Of a stretch of 64,000 bases of DNA, positions 28,789-38,400 are shown piece after piece. A program made the position numbers and the translations under genes. The number at the start of each line of letters is the position of its first letter. The first letter of the stretch is position 1. Source of the DNA: Actinomycetes bacterium (GTDB taxonomy: Bacteria; Actinomycetota; Actinomycetes; Propionibacteriales; Propionibacteriaceae); contig JAEXAS010000026.1 of the NCBI GenBank assembly GCA_023458095.1, forward strand, positions 1 to 64,000. The letters are read 5' to 3'. The notes beneath the pieces are model-generated. The model saw nothing but the letters and a program-made list of their open reading frames with translations, ran no database searches and was not told where the DNA came from.

Positions 28789-29843
28789 ACACTGATGCTG
28801 TGACGGCCGACGCTGTGGCGAATGAGGCCATGACGACCACCGCCGCGGCGACGTGGGCCGCGAATCTCGATGACCGCCCGGTCACGATTGCGGTCGGCCC
28901 CAACGCCATCGCGGTCGTGGGCGGCGAAGGCGCCGTACTCATCGTCAACGAGTGCGGAGTCACTTTGGGCACCGCCACCATTCCCGTCGGAGGCCTGGTC
29001 GCCAGCTGGTCACCGGACGGACGCCAGCTGGCCTTGGGCGGACCAACGGGTGCCGCGATCTGGACGCTCGACGCTGGATTGACGCCACTCCCCCAACGGG
29101 GGTGGTGTGGGGCGCTGGCCTGGTGCTCAGACGGGCGCCTCGCGGCTGCCACCGACCGGGTCGTGAACGTCTACAGCCTCAGCTCCGACACCGCGACGCC
29201 CGAGTTGTCCTGGCAGACGCCGTCGGTAGACAGCACCGTGACTGGCGTGGCTTGGCTTCGAGACGGCCGCGAACTCGCTGTCGCCGCCTACGGCGGGGTG
29301 CGCTGTTTCACTCAGGGCAATTCGAAACCTTCGCGACGCTTCGACTACGTCGGCTCCCTGCTCGACATCGCCGCCAGCAGTGATGGCCGCTGGCTGGTCA
29401 GCGGCAACCAGGACGCCAGCGTGCACATCTGGCGCATGCGCGACGGCGACGAACTGGAGATGTCAGGCTTTCCCGGAAAGGTCTCAGCAGTCGAGTTTCA
29501 TTCCGCGGGTCGGTGGTTGTATGCCGATGGCGGCGACCAGCCCACCATCTGGGACTTCGCGGGCTCCGGACCGGGCGGACGCCAGCCCGCCATGCTGCAG
29601 CTTCGCGGCCTGGTCGGGTCCACCCGATATGCCTGGCATCCAACCGAGCCCCTCATTGCGGCGGCGGACTCCATCGGCGAGATCAGCCTGTGGGATCCGT
29701 CTTCCCTGGCTGCGGGCGAGCTCAATCCCCCGCACGTCACGGTGACCGCAGCAGGAGAGCCGGTCACAGCGTTGGCATGGTTCAACACCGATGCCCTGAT
29801 TGTGGCCACCGAGTCCGGCAGGGTCTTCTTCCTTGGGCCGTAG
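28785..29843 (+). CDS. WD40-repeat beta-propeller protein
   Basis: 352 aa, ATGA overlap with CobW. At least six WD40-like repeats: SWSPDGRQLALGG, AWCSDGRLAAATD, AWLRDGRELAVAA, ASSDGRWLVSGNQDASVHIW, FHSAGRWLYADGGDQPTIWD, WHPTEPLIAAADSIGEISLW. No signal peptide, so a cytoplasmic propeller of about seven blades. Third gene of the Zur-type operon; perhaps a scaffold or client of the CobW GTPase (inference). Confidence 0.8.
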   Translation: MNTDAVTADAVANEAMTTTAAATWAANLDDRPVTIAVGPNAIAVVGGEGAVLIVNECGVTLGTATIPVGGLVASWSPDGRQLALGGPTGAAIWTLDAGLTPLPQRGWCGALAWCSDGRLAAATDRVVNVYSLSSDTATPELSWQTPSVDSTVTGVAWLRDGRELAVAAYGGVRCFTQGNSKPSRRFDYVGSLLDIAASSDGRWLVSGNQDASVHIWRMRDGDELEMSGFPGKVSAVEFHSAGRWLYADGGDQPTIWDFAGSGPGGRQPAMLQLRGLVGSTRYAWHPTEPLIAAADSIGEISLWDPSSLAAGELNPPHVTVTAAGEPVTALAWFNTDALIVATESGRVFFLGP

Positions 29844-29909
29844 CGGCTCAACACCGCCCAGCCGGCGGAGGGAACCCTCAGCGCCAGATGGTGCCGATCC
29901 TGTCTGAGC

Positions 29910-29977
29910 GGAATCGTCCTGGGGACGCCCCGGAATGCCTCCTCGAGGCTCCTCAGTCGGCTCCAGAGGACGATTCC
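29910..29977. terminator. long dyad between convergent genes
   Basis: GGAATCGTCCT ... AGGACGATTCC, exact 11-bp arms around a 46-nt loop, in the 171-bp gap between the convergent WD40 and P-type ATPase genes. Position suggests a shared transcription stop; there is no T-run, so this is tentative. Confidence 0.35.
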
Positions 29978-30014
29978 TCTCAAACCCGGCTCGGCGAGTC
30001 AGCACCACCACCGC

Positions 30015-31919
30015 TCAGTGTGCGGAGACCAGCTCGAGACTCTCAGCCTTCGCCGACATCTGACGCAGGTCGCGAGCCAGTTCCCGCTCACGCCCACCCG
30101 ACCGGACGGCGCGCAGTGCGGCCACGATGGCAGCCAGATCAACGAACTCCTGCAGGGTGGCGCCGATGATGGCCGGCAACAGGCCCCAGGCGGCAATGAT
30201 CATCAATACGACGCTGATGGCGATGCCCAACCAGATGGCCTGAAGCGCCACCCGTACCGTGCGTTGCGCGATGGCGATGCTGGTGGCAACCCGGCTGAGG
30301 TCGTCGAGCATGATCACCACATCGGCCGACTCGCTGGCGGCGGTGGCACCCCTGGCCCCCATGGCGATCCCGATATCGGCAGCGGCGAGCACCGGGGCAT
30401 CGTTGACCCCATCGCCCACCATGGCCACCGGACGAAGAGGCAGCTCACTCATGCAGGCGACCTTGTCAGCCGGCAGCAAGCCGGCCCGAACCTCATCAAT
30501 GCCGACCTGATCGGCGACGTGCCGTCCGGTCGCCTCGGCATCACCGGTGAGCATCGCGACATTGCGCACCCCGAGGCGGTGCAGCGCAGCCAAGGTGGCT
30601 GCGGCGTGCGCGCGCACTTCATCGGCCAGCAGGATCCGGCCAAGCGGTCCGTCCTCGGTGCCGACATAGATCGCAATGTGTCCCGGCGGCACGTCCGTGG
30701 ACGCGACGAGGTGACCGGTCACTGATCGCACATGGTCGGCCTTGCCAACTGCTGTGCGGCGACCCAGGATCGCTGCCGCGATCCCGGCAGCGGTGGTTTC
30801 GGTCACGTCCGTGGCCTGCGGAATGCTGAGTCCACGCTCGACGGCGCCCTCAACGATGGTCTTGGCCAATACATGCGCCGAATAGGTCTCCGCCGCCGCC
30901 GCAACCGCCAGCACATGCTCGGGACTGACCCCCGGTGCCGGTTCGATTGCATCCACCACGGGTTGGCCGTGAGTGATGGTTCCGGTCTTGTCGAACGCGA
31001 CGGTACGCACCCGAGACAGCGCCTCCATCACCGCACCGGATTTCACAATCACTCCGCTACTCGCAGCCCGGCTCATCCCCGCAAGGAAGGCCACCGGGGC
31101 GGCGATCAACAGCGGGCAGGGGGTGGCCACCACCAAGACTTCGGCGAATCGGACGGGGTCGCCCGCCAGCCACCAGGCCACCGCAGCGATCACCAGCGAC
31201 ACGATGGTGAACGGCACCGCGTAGCGGTCAGCGAGGCGAACAATGGGCGACTTGGTCTCCGCTGCCGCCTGCACCAGGTCGATGATCTGCTGATACTGGC
31301 TGTCCGCGGCTGAGGCTTCAGCCCGAATCAGGGCCACCGTCTGCTGACCCACCGTCCCAGAGAGAACCAGGTCACCAGGCTGGTGTTCCACCGGCAGTGA
31401 CTCCCCCGTCAGCGACGATTCATCGAACCAGCCCGCCGTACCTTCCAGCGCCCCATCGACGGGGACGACCTCGCCGGGGCGAACCATGATCAGGTCACCG
31501 ATGACGACCTCACTGATCGGCACTTCGGCGAAGGTGCCGTCCCCATTCGCACGATGAGCGCAGCGGGGCGCCCGTTCCAACAGTGCGGAGACCTCACGGT
31601 GAGCCCGCGAGGTCGCATAGTCTTCCAGCGCCTTGCCGCCAGACAGCATCAACGCCACGATCAGTGCCGCCCAGTAGTCGCCGACGAGCACCGTGGAAAC
31701 GATGGCAATCACCGCAAGCACATCCAGCCCGAAAGAGCCCTGACGCAGGTCGCGAATCATGTGGCTGGCCTGCCAGGCGGCGACGGCGAGGGCATAGATG
31801 CTGACCAGCCAGCCGGAGATGACCGCCTGCCCGAAGGCCAGCAGAAGCAGGCCGCCGGCCCCGACGACCAACGTCGCAGCAACCATCGGGTAGCGACGCA
31901 CCCATTCGAGGATCTTCAT
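30015..31919 (-). CDS. P1B-type heavy-metal-transporting ATPase
   Basis: 634 aa from the ATG with CCGAGGAGGG upstream; an in-frame start 12 codons earlier has no such site. Contains TGES (DESSLTGESLPVEH), the phosphorylation motif FDKTGTITHG, GDGVND and the HP-type loop. The metal-site helix reads VVATPCPLLIAAPVAF, i.e. TPC-P rather than the CPC or SPC of the common subclasses, and there is no N-terminal metal-binding domain. Metal therefore uncertain (Mn, Fe, Co or Zn). A DtxR/IdeR-like box lies upstream, favouring iron or manganese. It is convergent with the Zur-type operon. Confidence 0.85.
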   Translation of the reverse strand: MKILEWVRRYPMVAATLVVGAGGLLLLAFGQAVISGWLVSIYALAVAAWQASHMIRDLRQGSFGLDVLAVIAIVSTVLVGDYWAALIVALMLSGGKALEDYATSRAHREVSALLERAPRCAHRANGDGTFAEVPISEVVIGDLIMVRPGEVVPVDGALEGTAGWFDESSLTGESLPVEHQPGDLVLSGTVGQQTVALIRAEASAADSQYQQIIDLVQAAAETKSPIVRLADRYAVPFTIVSLVIAAVAWWLAGDPVRFAEVLVVATPCPLLIAAPVAFLAGMSRAASSGVIVKSGAVMEALSRVRTVAFDKTGTITHGQPVVDAIEPAPGVSPEHVLAVAAAAETYSAHVLAKTIVEGAVERGLSIPQATDVTETTAAGIAAAILGRRTAVGKADHVRSVTGHLVASTDVPPGHIAIYVGTEDGPLGRILLADEVRAHAAATLAALHRLGVRNVAMLTGDAEATGRHVADQVGIDEVRAGLLPADKVACMSELPLRPVAMVGDGVNDAPVLAAADIGIAMGARGATAASESADVVIMLDDLSRVATSIAIAQRTVRVALQAIWLGIAISVVLMIIAAWGLLPAIIGATLQEFVDLAAIVAALRAVRSGGRERELARDLRQMSAKAESLELVSAH

Positions 31920-31986
31920 AAATACAACCCTCCTCGGAAGGTCAGAACATTTCAACCAATGATTGCCTTCCCTAATTCCCCCAAAA

Positions 31987-32005
31987 TAAGGCTTGCCTTA
32001 CCTTT
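31987..32005 (-). promoter_or_regulatory. DtxR/IdeR-type operator of the P-type ATPase
   Basis: TAAGGCTTGCCTTACCTTT matches the 19-bp DtxR/IdeR consensus TWAGGTWAGSCTWACCTWA at 16 positions and contains the perfect dyad TAAGGC-TT-GCCTTA. It lies 68 bp upstream of the ATPase start. A further half-site-like AATTAGGGAAGGC (minus strand) lies between it and the gene. Confidence 0.6.
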
Positions 32006-32146
32006 TCTGCACAGCATTCCTGGCCACGCCGCTCCGCAGCACCGAGCCGTGTCGGCGATGTGGCAGCAGCGAGCCTCACCGCAGGAAACCTGCATGAGAG
32101 GATGGCCACCGACCGACACGGCAAGGACCGGGCAAGGGAGGTTCCA

Positions 32147-32491
32147 ATGCACCATGACCAGGTCGATTGGGGTTCTGGTGAGGTGGTTTCGTGGAATCTC
32201 AACTTCCTCGATCAAAGCAAGCCCCTGTCTGAGCAAAGTGACGGGCTGATCGAGGATCTCGCCCAGGTGCAGTACCCCACCGAGGTGCTCTTGGACGTCG
32301 GCTGGTATCCGGAGTTCTCCGCGACCGAAAAATTCGCCATATCCGTGGTGCGAAAATCGAATTGGGATGAGCCTCTAGCGGCATATTCCGTCACAACGAT
32401 GGACGGCCTCTATTCCAGCCTCAGCACCGCATCCGTAATTGCGTCGAATGCTGCACACCCAGCGACCTCGACCGGCGGGGAACACAGCTGA
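32147..32491 (+). CDS. hypothetical protein, 114 aa
   Basis: 114 aa, ATG preceded by AAGGGAGG. Acidic and soluble: WNLNFLDQSKPLSEQSDGLI near the start, then LLDVGWYPEFSATEKFAISV and a degenerate Ala/Ser-rich tail. No recognised domain; size and composition resemble small immunity-type proteins, but no toxin gene is adjacent. Divergent from the ATPase. Confidence 0.55.
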   Translation: MHHDQVDWGSGEVVSWNLNFLDQSKPLSEQSDGLIEDLAQVQYPTEVLLDVGWYPEFSATEKFAISVVRKSNWDEPLAAYSVTTMDGLYSSLSTASVIASNAAHPATSTGGEHS

Positions 32492-32509
32492 CGTTGCGCG
32501 CAACCGGAA

Positions 32510-33439
32510 TCAGGACGTCACCAGCATCGCCGCCGCCAGGCCGGTCACGGTGGGCAGCGAATGCCACAGTTGGTGGCCCAGGTTCTGCACCGTGATGGTG
32601 GGGCCGGCGATTCCCCGCTCAGCCATCGACTCATCGACGCGATCGAAGTCACGCTGACGACACAAGGAACTACGCGAGCCGCGCGCCAAAGCGCACCGCT
32701 CCAGCGTCACCGCATCCAACCGAATACGCAGGTCGTCTCCGGCCAGCACCGTCGCAATGGCGAGCAGATCGACCACGCCATACTTCACCCGCGTATTGCG
32801 CCGCTCGCCGTTGTAGGCGCGCCGCACCCAGTCGTGACCCAGGTTGGTCGCCAGCGCCACCGGCATGCGTCCCAGGTCCAACATGTTGTGGGCATGCAGC
32901 GACACGATGTTGCGGTGGCTGATCGCGACGGGCTCCACCAGGCTCAGACTCCGGATCGGCCCCCACTGGGCCAGCGCGGGCAGCGCTGCCGTGGCCAACG
33001 AGCACCCGGTGGAATAGCCCAGCACCTGCGTCGAGTGCGGTTGCGGAACCCCGGCGGCCGCCATCACCGCTGCAACATAGTCCAGGTTCAACTCCGCCCA
33101 CGAGGTGACCTCCCCGCGCAGCATGTCCACCCGCACCGACTTGGGGATCGGATCGCCATAGCGACTCATTCCGGGAATCTCGGTCAGGATGACCTGCATG
33201 CCCGAAACCGCAGCCAGATACTGACACTTCACCATCTCCCAGTGCCCCAGCGGAGTGTTGAAACCCGGGAAGTAGAACAACACCCCCCGCGCATCCTCAG
33301 GAGTGGCGACCAGGGCGTCCAACTTGGCCAAACCACCGCCGGGACGCACGGTGTGCCGCGCAACCTCCAAGGTGGGTCGGGCACCGGTGAGGCTGAGATC
33401 CAAGGGCAGCGACACTTGGGGACGAAGGGCGTGGGTCAC
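32510..33439 (-). CDS. alpha/beta hydrolase
   Basis: 309 aa, GTG start, weak ribosome-binding site. GVLFYFPGFNTPLGHWE is the oxyanion-hole strand and VLGYSTGCSLATAAL the nucleophile elbow (G-Y-S-T-G). Asp/His of the triad are probably in the C-terminal third. Esterase or lipase-like; substrate unknown. Monocistronic, convergent with the 114-aa gene. Confidence 0.75.
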   Translation of the reverse strand: MTHALRPQVSLPLDLSLTGARPTLEVARHTVRPGGGLAKLDALVATPEDARGVLFYFPGFNTPLGHWEMVKCQYLAAVSGMQVILTEIPGMSRYGDPIPKSVRVDMLRGEVTSWAELNLDYVAAVMAAAGVPQPHSTQVLGYSTGCSLATAALPALAQWGPIRSLSLVEPVAISHRNIVSLHAHNMLDLGRMPVALATNLGHDWVRRAYNGERRNTRVKYGVVDLLAIATVLAGDDLRIRLDAVTLERCALARGSRSSLCRQRDFDRVDESMAERGIAGPTITVQNLGHQLWHSLPTVTGLAAAMLVTS

Positions 33440-33498
33440 ATTCCGATGCTAATCCCAGAAATCCAGCCCGGTGGCGGGCTCACGCTCAGCCAGCGACA

Positions 33499-34173
33499 AT
33501 GACGCCCATGAGCGTGGTGGTGTTCGACTTGGACGGGACATTGACCGACACCGAGGCGGTGTGGGATCAGGTGCGTCGCGGACTGGCTGCCGAGGACGGC
33601 CGTCCCTGGCCCGATGGTGCCACCGAGGCGATGATGGGCATGTCGACCCAACAGTGGTCGGCCTACCTCAGCGACGTCATCGGGCTGGCCGGGGATGCTG
33701 AGGAGTGCGCAGCCCGCACCATCGCCGGCCTGGTGCAGCGCTATCGGACAGCCGGAATGCCGGTGCTGCCGGGCGCGGTTGCCGCCGTGCGGAGGATGGC
33801 CGGGCAATGGCGACTCGGCCTGGCCAGTTCCTCGCCGCGGGTCCTGATCGATGCCGCCATTGAGCAGTTGGGGATCGGTGATGTGATCGAGGTGAGCCGT
33901 TCCACCGAAGAGTTGGACGGTGCCGGCAAGCCCGCCCCGGATGTGTACCTCGATGTCTGCCGGCGGCTCAATGCTGATCCGCGCCGAAGCCTGGCGATCG
34001 AGGATTCCACCAGCGGAATCGGAGCAGCCAAGGCCGCCGGCATGGTGGTGGTGGCAGTGCCGCCGCACTTCAACCCACCGTCGGCGGAGATCCTCAACGG
34101 GGTCGATGCCGTCCTCGACAGCCTGGCTGAGCTGAGTGTGGAACTGGTTCAAGAACTCCTGGCGCACCGCTGA
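33499..34173 (+). CDS. HAD-superfamily phosphatase/mutase
   Basis: 224 aa from ATG 33499 (a second ATG at 33508 is equally possible; no clear Shine-Dalgarno). HAD motif I VVFDLDGTLTDTE, motif II LGLASSSPRVLI, motif III Lys in GAGKPAPDVYLDV, motif IV IEDSTSGIGAAKAAGM. This is the beta-phosphoglucomutase/phosphoglycolate phosphatase-like subgroup with a helical cap. Substrate not predictable. Confidence 0.85.
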   Translation: MTPMSVVVFDLDGTLTDTEAVWDQVRRGLAAEDGRPWPDGATEAMMGMSTQQWSAYLSDVIGLAGDAEECAARTIAGLVQRYRTAGMPVLPGAVAAVRRMAGQWRLGLASSSPRVLIDAAIEQLGIGDVIEVSRSTEELDGAGKPAPDVYLDVCRRLNADPRRSLAIEDSTSGIGAAKAAGMVVVAVPPHFNPPSAEILNGVDAVLDSLAELSVELVQELLAHR

Positions 34174-34182
34174 GCTGCACCG

Positions 34183-34605
34183 TCAACGCTGCCGCCAGCG
34201 CTGCAGGACGGCCTCGACATCGACCAGGCCAACCACAATGGCAGGGCCCTCGCCGGGTCGCAGGTAGCTCTCTCGAATCCGTCGATTCAGGTCCTCAATC
34301 ACGGCGCGAGCATCAGCCTCGGTCGCGACATCGGCCAAGACCGCGTCGAGGTTCTCCGCTTCCCGGCGCAGCGCCAGCGCCGTCGGCAGGAGCGGACCCA
34401 GGTCTTCGTGGGCGATCTTCGCCTTGATCCACCAATCCGGATCATCGCTCAAGTGAAGGGGTTTTCCCGCCCCCGGCAGATTGTCGAACTCGCCACGCTC
34501 CATGGCTTCGCGAATCTGGCGATCGATCCAGTTCTCGAATTGCACACCTTCATGCTGCCACCGCTGGGCGGGGGTAGTTGTCGCACCTGTGGGAATCCAG
34601 CCCAA
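34183..34605 (-). CDS. DUF1992 (DnaJ-C28-like) protein
   Basis: 140 aa, TTG start (an internal GTG at the QFENWID segment is an alternative). The segment FENWIDRQIREAMERGEFDN, followed by LPGAGKPLHL and DDPDWWIKAKI, is the DUF1992 signature shared with DNAJC28. Function unknown. Divergent from the CBS gene with only 17 bp between them, so promoters overlap. Confidence 0.85.
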   Translation of the reverse strand: MGWIPTGATTTPAQRWQHEGVQFENWIDRQIREAMERGEFDNLPGAGKPLHLSDDPDWWIKAKIAHEDLGPLLPTALALRREAENLDAVLADVATEADARAVIEDLNRRIRESYLRPGEGPAIVVGLVDVEAVLQRWRQR

Positions 34606-34622
34606 CTCGCTAATGTCACGAC

Positions 34623-35054
34623 ATGAAGATCGCAGACATCATCCGTGCCAAGGGCTCCGAGGTGGTGACCATCACCCCGGACGCCTCCGTGGCCGAACTC
34701 ACTGAACTGATAAGTCGGCGCAATATCGGCGCCGTCGTGGTTACCGCCGACGGCCGCACTCCCCACGGGATCGTCAGCGAACGCGACGTGGTGCGCCACC
34801 TCGCTGCGGACGGCCCTGATGTGCTCTCCAGGACAGTCGCCGACATCATGTCGACGCCGGTCACCACCTGCACCGAGCAGGACGGCATCGACGTGACCGC
34901 GCACACCATGACCTACTCTCGGCTGCGACACCTTCCCGTCGTCGCCGAAGACGGCAGCCTGGTCGCGATCGTCTCCCTCGGCGATGTGGTGAAATACCGC
35001 ATTGATCAACTCACCGATGAGCGCAATCACCTCTTGGAGTACCTCCACAACTGA
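34623..35054 (+). CDS. CBS-domain pair protein
   Basis: 143 aa, essentially two tandem CBS motifs (ITPDASVAELTELISRRNIG and VTTCTEQDGIDVTAHTMTYS, each followed by a -PVV/AVVV-DG-GIVS/AIVS strand pair). CBS pairs bind adenosyl ligands and regulate partners. A TAATGT box at 34611-34616 just 6 bp before the ATG suggests a leaderless transcript. Confidence 0.85.
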   Translation: MKIADIIRAKGSEVVTITPDASVAELTELISRRNIGAVVVTADGRTPHGIVSERDVVRHLAADGPDVLSRTVADIMSTPVTTCTEQDGIDVTAHTMTYSRLRHLPVVAEDGSLVAIVSLGDVVKYRIDQLTDERNHLLEYLHN

Positions 35055-35471
35055 CCTCACCGGCCCGGGCTTTCCCCACCACGCCCGTTCCACGAACTCT
35101 TTCGCCAGGGGATGGTGATCGGCGTCGTCAAGACAGCTTTTGGCGGCGCCGATCACCATTTCTGCCCCCGGATCGGCCGCGATCACGCGGCAAAGACCGA
35201 CAGTTCACAGATCACGGTTGCCCCGGTCTGCAGCTCGAGCCCGACGAGGCCTCCCCCTGCCCAGGAAGACCCCGACTGTTGGCAGCGGGTGGGATGCCCC
35301 CCCTGCCGGAGGCCGGGTCACGTCCAAAGCCGGCGGCTGATTGCGAGCCGAATTACCTCAGACAGGTGTCCCTCGCCCGGGTACTGGTGCAATTCGTGAG
35401 GAATTGATTCGATAGAGGGCACCAATGGCCCCTCCACGGGCTCGCAGACTAAGGCAGTCGAAAGGGTTATC
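35055..35471. other. intergenic region with inverted repeat
   Basis: No gene seen. It holds a perfect 13-bp dyad, ATGGTGATCGGCG (35112-35124) and CGCCGATCACCAT (35147-35159), with a 22-nt loop, which may end the CBS transcript although no T-run follows. The last 100 bp carry the leader element shared with the second giant gene. Confidence 0.6.
35379..35431 (+). promoter_or_regulatory. shared leader element, copy 1
   Basis: GGGTACT (35379), then TTGATTCGATAG (35404-35415) and a GGGC-accaat-GGCCC hairpin. The same order, with 26-27 bp between the first two elements, occurs before the paralogous gene (39397-39454). Conservation in otherwise dissimilar intergenic DNA implies a promoter or common regulator site; type of sigma factor unknown. 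Confidence 0.5.
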
Positions 35472-38400
35472 GTGCGCAAGATTCAGGCCATTGCCATTTC
35501 TCTTGCTCTGACCTTCGGGTTGGCGTTGTTCTGGCTGCCCAGTTCCGAAGCGCTGGCCGCATCCACCTCGGCCCCCAAGGCGAGCCCCACCCGACCGATC
35601 CGCGGCAGTCAGTTCACAGTGTCAGGCCGCCTGGCCACGGCAGTGGCCCGCCCGGTCGAACTGCAGAAGAAGGTTGGCAGCCGTTGGCAACGCGTCGCCA
35701 CCGGCATGTCGAATCGCCGCGGCAGCTATCAGTTCTCCCTTTCCACCAAGGCCCGCGCGTCGCGACTGCGCGTGGTCGCGAAGCGGACCACGATCGGCCA
35801 TCGCACCTACTCTCGGGTCATTTCCCGGCTCGCCACCGTCCGGACCGTTTCGGTCAGCCCATCGGCCCCAGCAACCTCCGAACTGTTCACCATCAAGGAT
35901 TCGCTGCCACGCGCTGAAGCACGTCGGGTCATCCTGCAGCGGAAGTCCGGCAAGACCTGGAAGAAGGTCGCCTCCACCAAGAGCAGCAAGAGCGGCGCCT
36001 TCACTATGTCGATCCGGATCTCATCGGCGACCACGCTGCGCGTGTACGCGCCACGCGCACGGGTCAAGGGCACGCGGCGCCCGGCACTTACCATGGCGGC
36101 ATTTCGGGTGAAGACGGCCCGCCAGTATGGCTCCCTCACGCTGCCCAGTACCGCCACCGTCAACACCAAGATCTCCGCCACGACCCGCTTCACCCCGGCC
36201 CGCCCCGGACGCCGAGTGCAGCTCCAGCAGTTCGTCGGGAACCAATGGCAGACCGTGGCATCGGGAATTCAGAGCAGCGCAGGTACCACCACCCTCGCCA
36301 CGACTCCGCGCCAGACCGGCACCGCCACCTACCGCGCGATCACCTCTGCCTTCAAGGGCGCCGCACCGGTGATCACCGCAAGCGCGCGAGTCACGGTCAG
36401 TGCCACCGCAGCACCGCTGTCGATCAGCGTCGACACCCCCGCCGAGGCCACTGTCGGCCAGGACTTCTACGCCGCCCTGATCGCCATCGGCGGCAACGCT
36501 CCGTACTCGTGGACGGCCACCGACCTGCCCCCGGGCATCTCGCTCAGCGCCGGCGGCAAGCTGACCGGACGAGCCACCACCCCCGGCAGCTACACCGCCC
36601 ACCTTTCGGCCACCGACAGCAACGGTCAAACCGCCAGCGCCGATCTGACGATCAATGTCACCGCCGCCTTGTCGATCGACACCGATGCACTCCCGGTGGC
36701 GACCACGAATCAGGGTTACAGCGTGACGGCATCCGCGACGGGTGGATCCGCGCCCTACACCTGGAGCGCTGAGGGTCTCCCTGAAGGGCTCAGTGTCTCC
36801 CAGGGCGGGCTGATTTCGGGTACCACCAGCGACCTGGGCAGCCACAGCGTCACGCTCACGGTCACCGACACCAAGCTTCGATCAGCGACAGCGAATCTGA
36901 CCCTGATCGTTGCAGACCCCTTGGAGATCACCACCGACTCACTGCCGGCCGGCCGCGTCGGGTCAAGCTACGACACCACGTTCACCGCCACCGGCGGCGT
37001 CGCCCCCTTCTCATGGGCAGCCACCGATGTGCCCGCCGGCCTCAGTCTGAGTAGCGCCGGCGCACTGACCGGCACCCCCACCCAGGCTGGGCTGTTCACT
37101 GTGGGAGTCACCGTCACCGACCACGCCGGAGCCAGCGCGAGCACCACCCTCGACCTGGGAATCACGGCGGTGACGATCGATTCCCTCGGCGCCGGCGACG
37201 ATCACAGTTGCGCGGTGTCCAGTCTGGGAGTGGTGAAGTGTTGGGGCTACAACAACTACGGCCAGCTCGGCACCGGCGACCAGGTGAGTCACCCTGCCCC
37301 GACAGCAGTCAGTGGATTGACCGAACCGGTCAGCGCCGTCACCAACGGGACCGGATTCAGCTGCGCACTCACCCGAGCGGGCGGTGTGTACTGCTGGGGC
37401 TTGAACAGCACCGGCCAACTCGGGCGCGGTGACACCACCTCCTCCTTCACCCCAGTCGCCGCGACTGGACTCAGTACTGATGTGGTCGCGATCAGTGCCG
37501 GTGCCACCCATGTGTGCGCACTCACCAGCAGCGGCGGCCTGAAATGCTGGGGAGGTAACACCAAGGGCCAACTCGGTGACGGGACGACCACGCGCAGACT
37601 CACCGCCGTGAATGTCTCCAGCTTGACCAGCGGAGTCACCGGTTTCGACGCGGGCAGCGAACACAACTGTGCCGTCTCCGGCGGTGCCGTCAAGTGTTGG
37701 GGCGCCAATGGTTCTGGTCAGCTCGGCTTGACCGGTATGACCTACCGAACCACCCCGATCAGCGTCTCCGGGCTGCCCGCCGACGTGAACGCCGTGACCG
37801 CCGGGGGGAGCCACAACTGCAGCCTCTCCCCCACCAACGGCCTGCAATGCTGGGGTGGCAATGCTGCCGGACAACTCGGTGACGGCACGACCACCAACTC
37901 CATCACACCGGTTTCGGTTTCCGGCCTGAGCGGCACGACCAGCCTGGCCGTGGCCGGCACCAGCCACACCTGTGCCGTTTCCGGCGATGGCCAAACCCAG
38001 TGCTGGGGCGCGAATGACCTGGGCCAACTGGGTGACGGAACGACCACAGCGTCCGCCACCCCCGTACAAGTCAGTGGGCTGACCAGCGCGGTCACCACGA
38101 TCACCGCGGGCACCAACCACACCTGCGCGGTTCGCAATGCCACCGACATCAGGTGCTGGGGCAATGATTCCCGCGGCCAGCTCGGCGACGGCGGCGGCTA
38201 CCTCCAGACCACTCCTGTTGAGGCCACCGAGGTGGCCGACGCTGCCAGCGTGTCCACCCTGAACTACGCCACGTGCATCGTGACGACCTCAGGCGCCGCA
38301 CAATGCTGGGGACGCAACAACTACGGCCAACTCGGCAACAACTCCACGACGAACACCATCGCGCCGGTCCCGGTGACCGGCCTGTCCCAGAATGTCGCCG

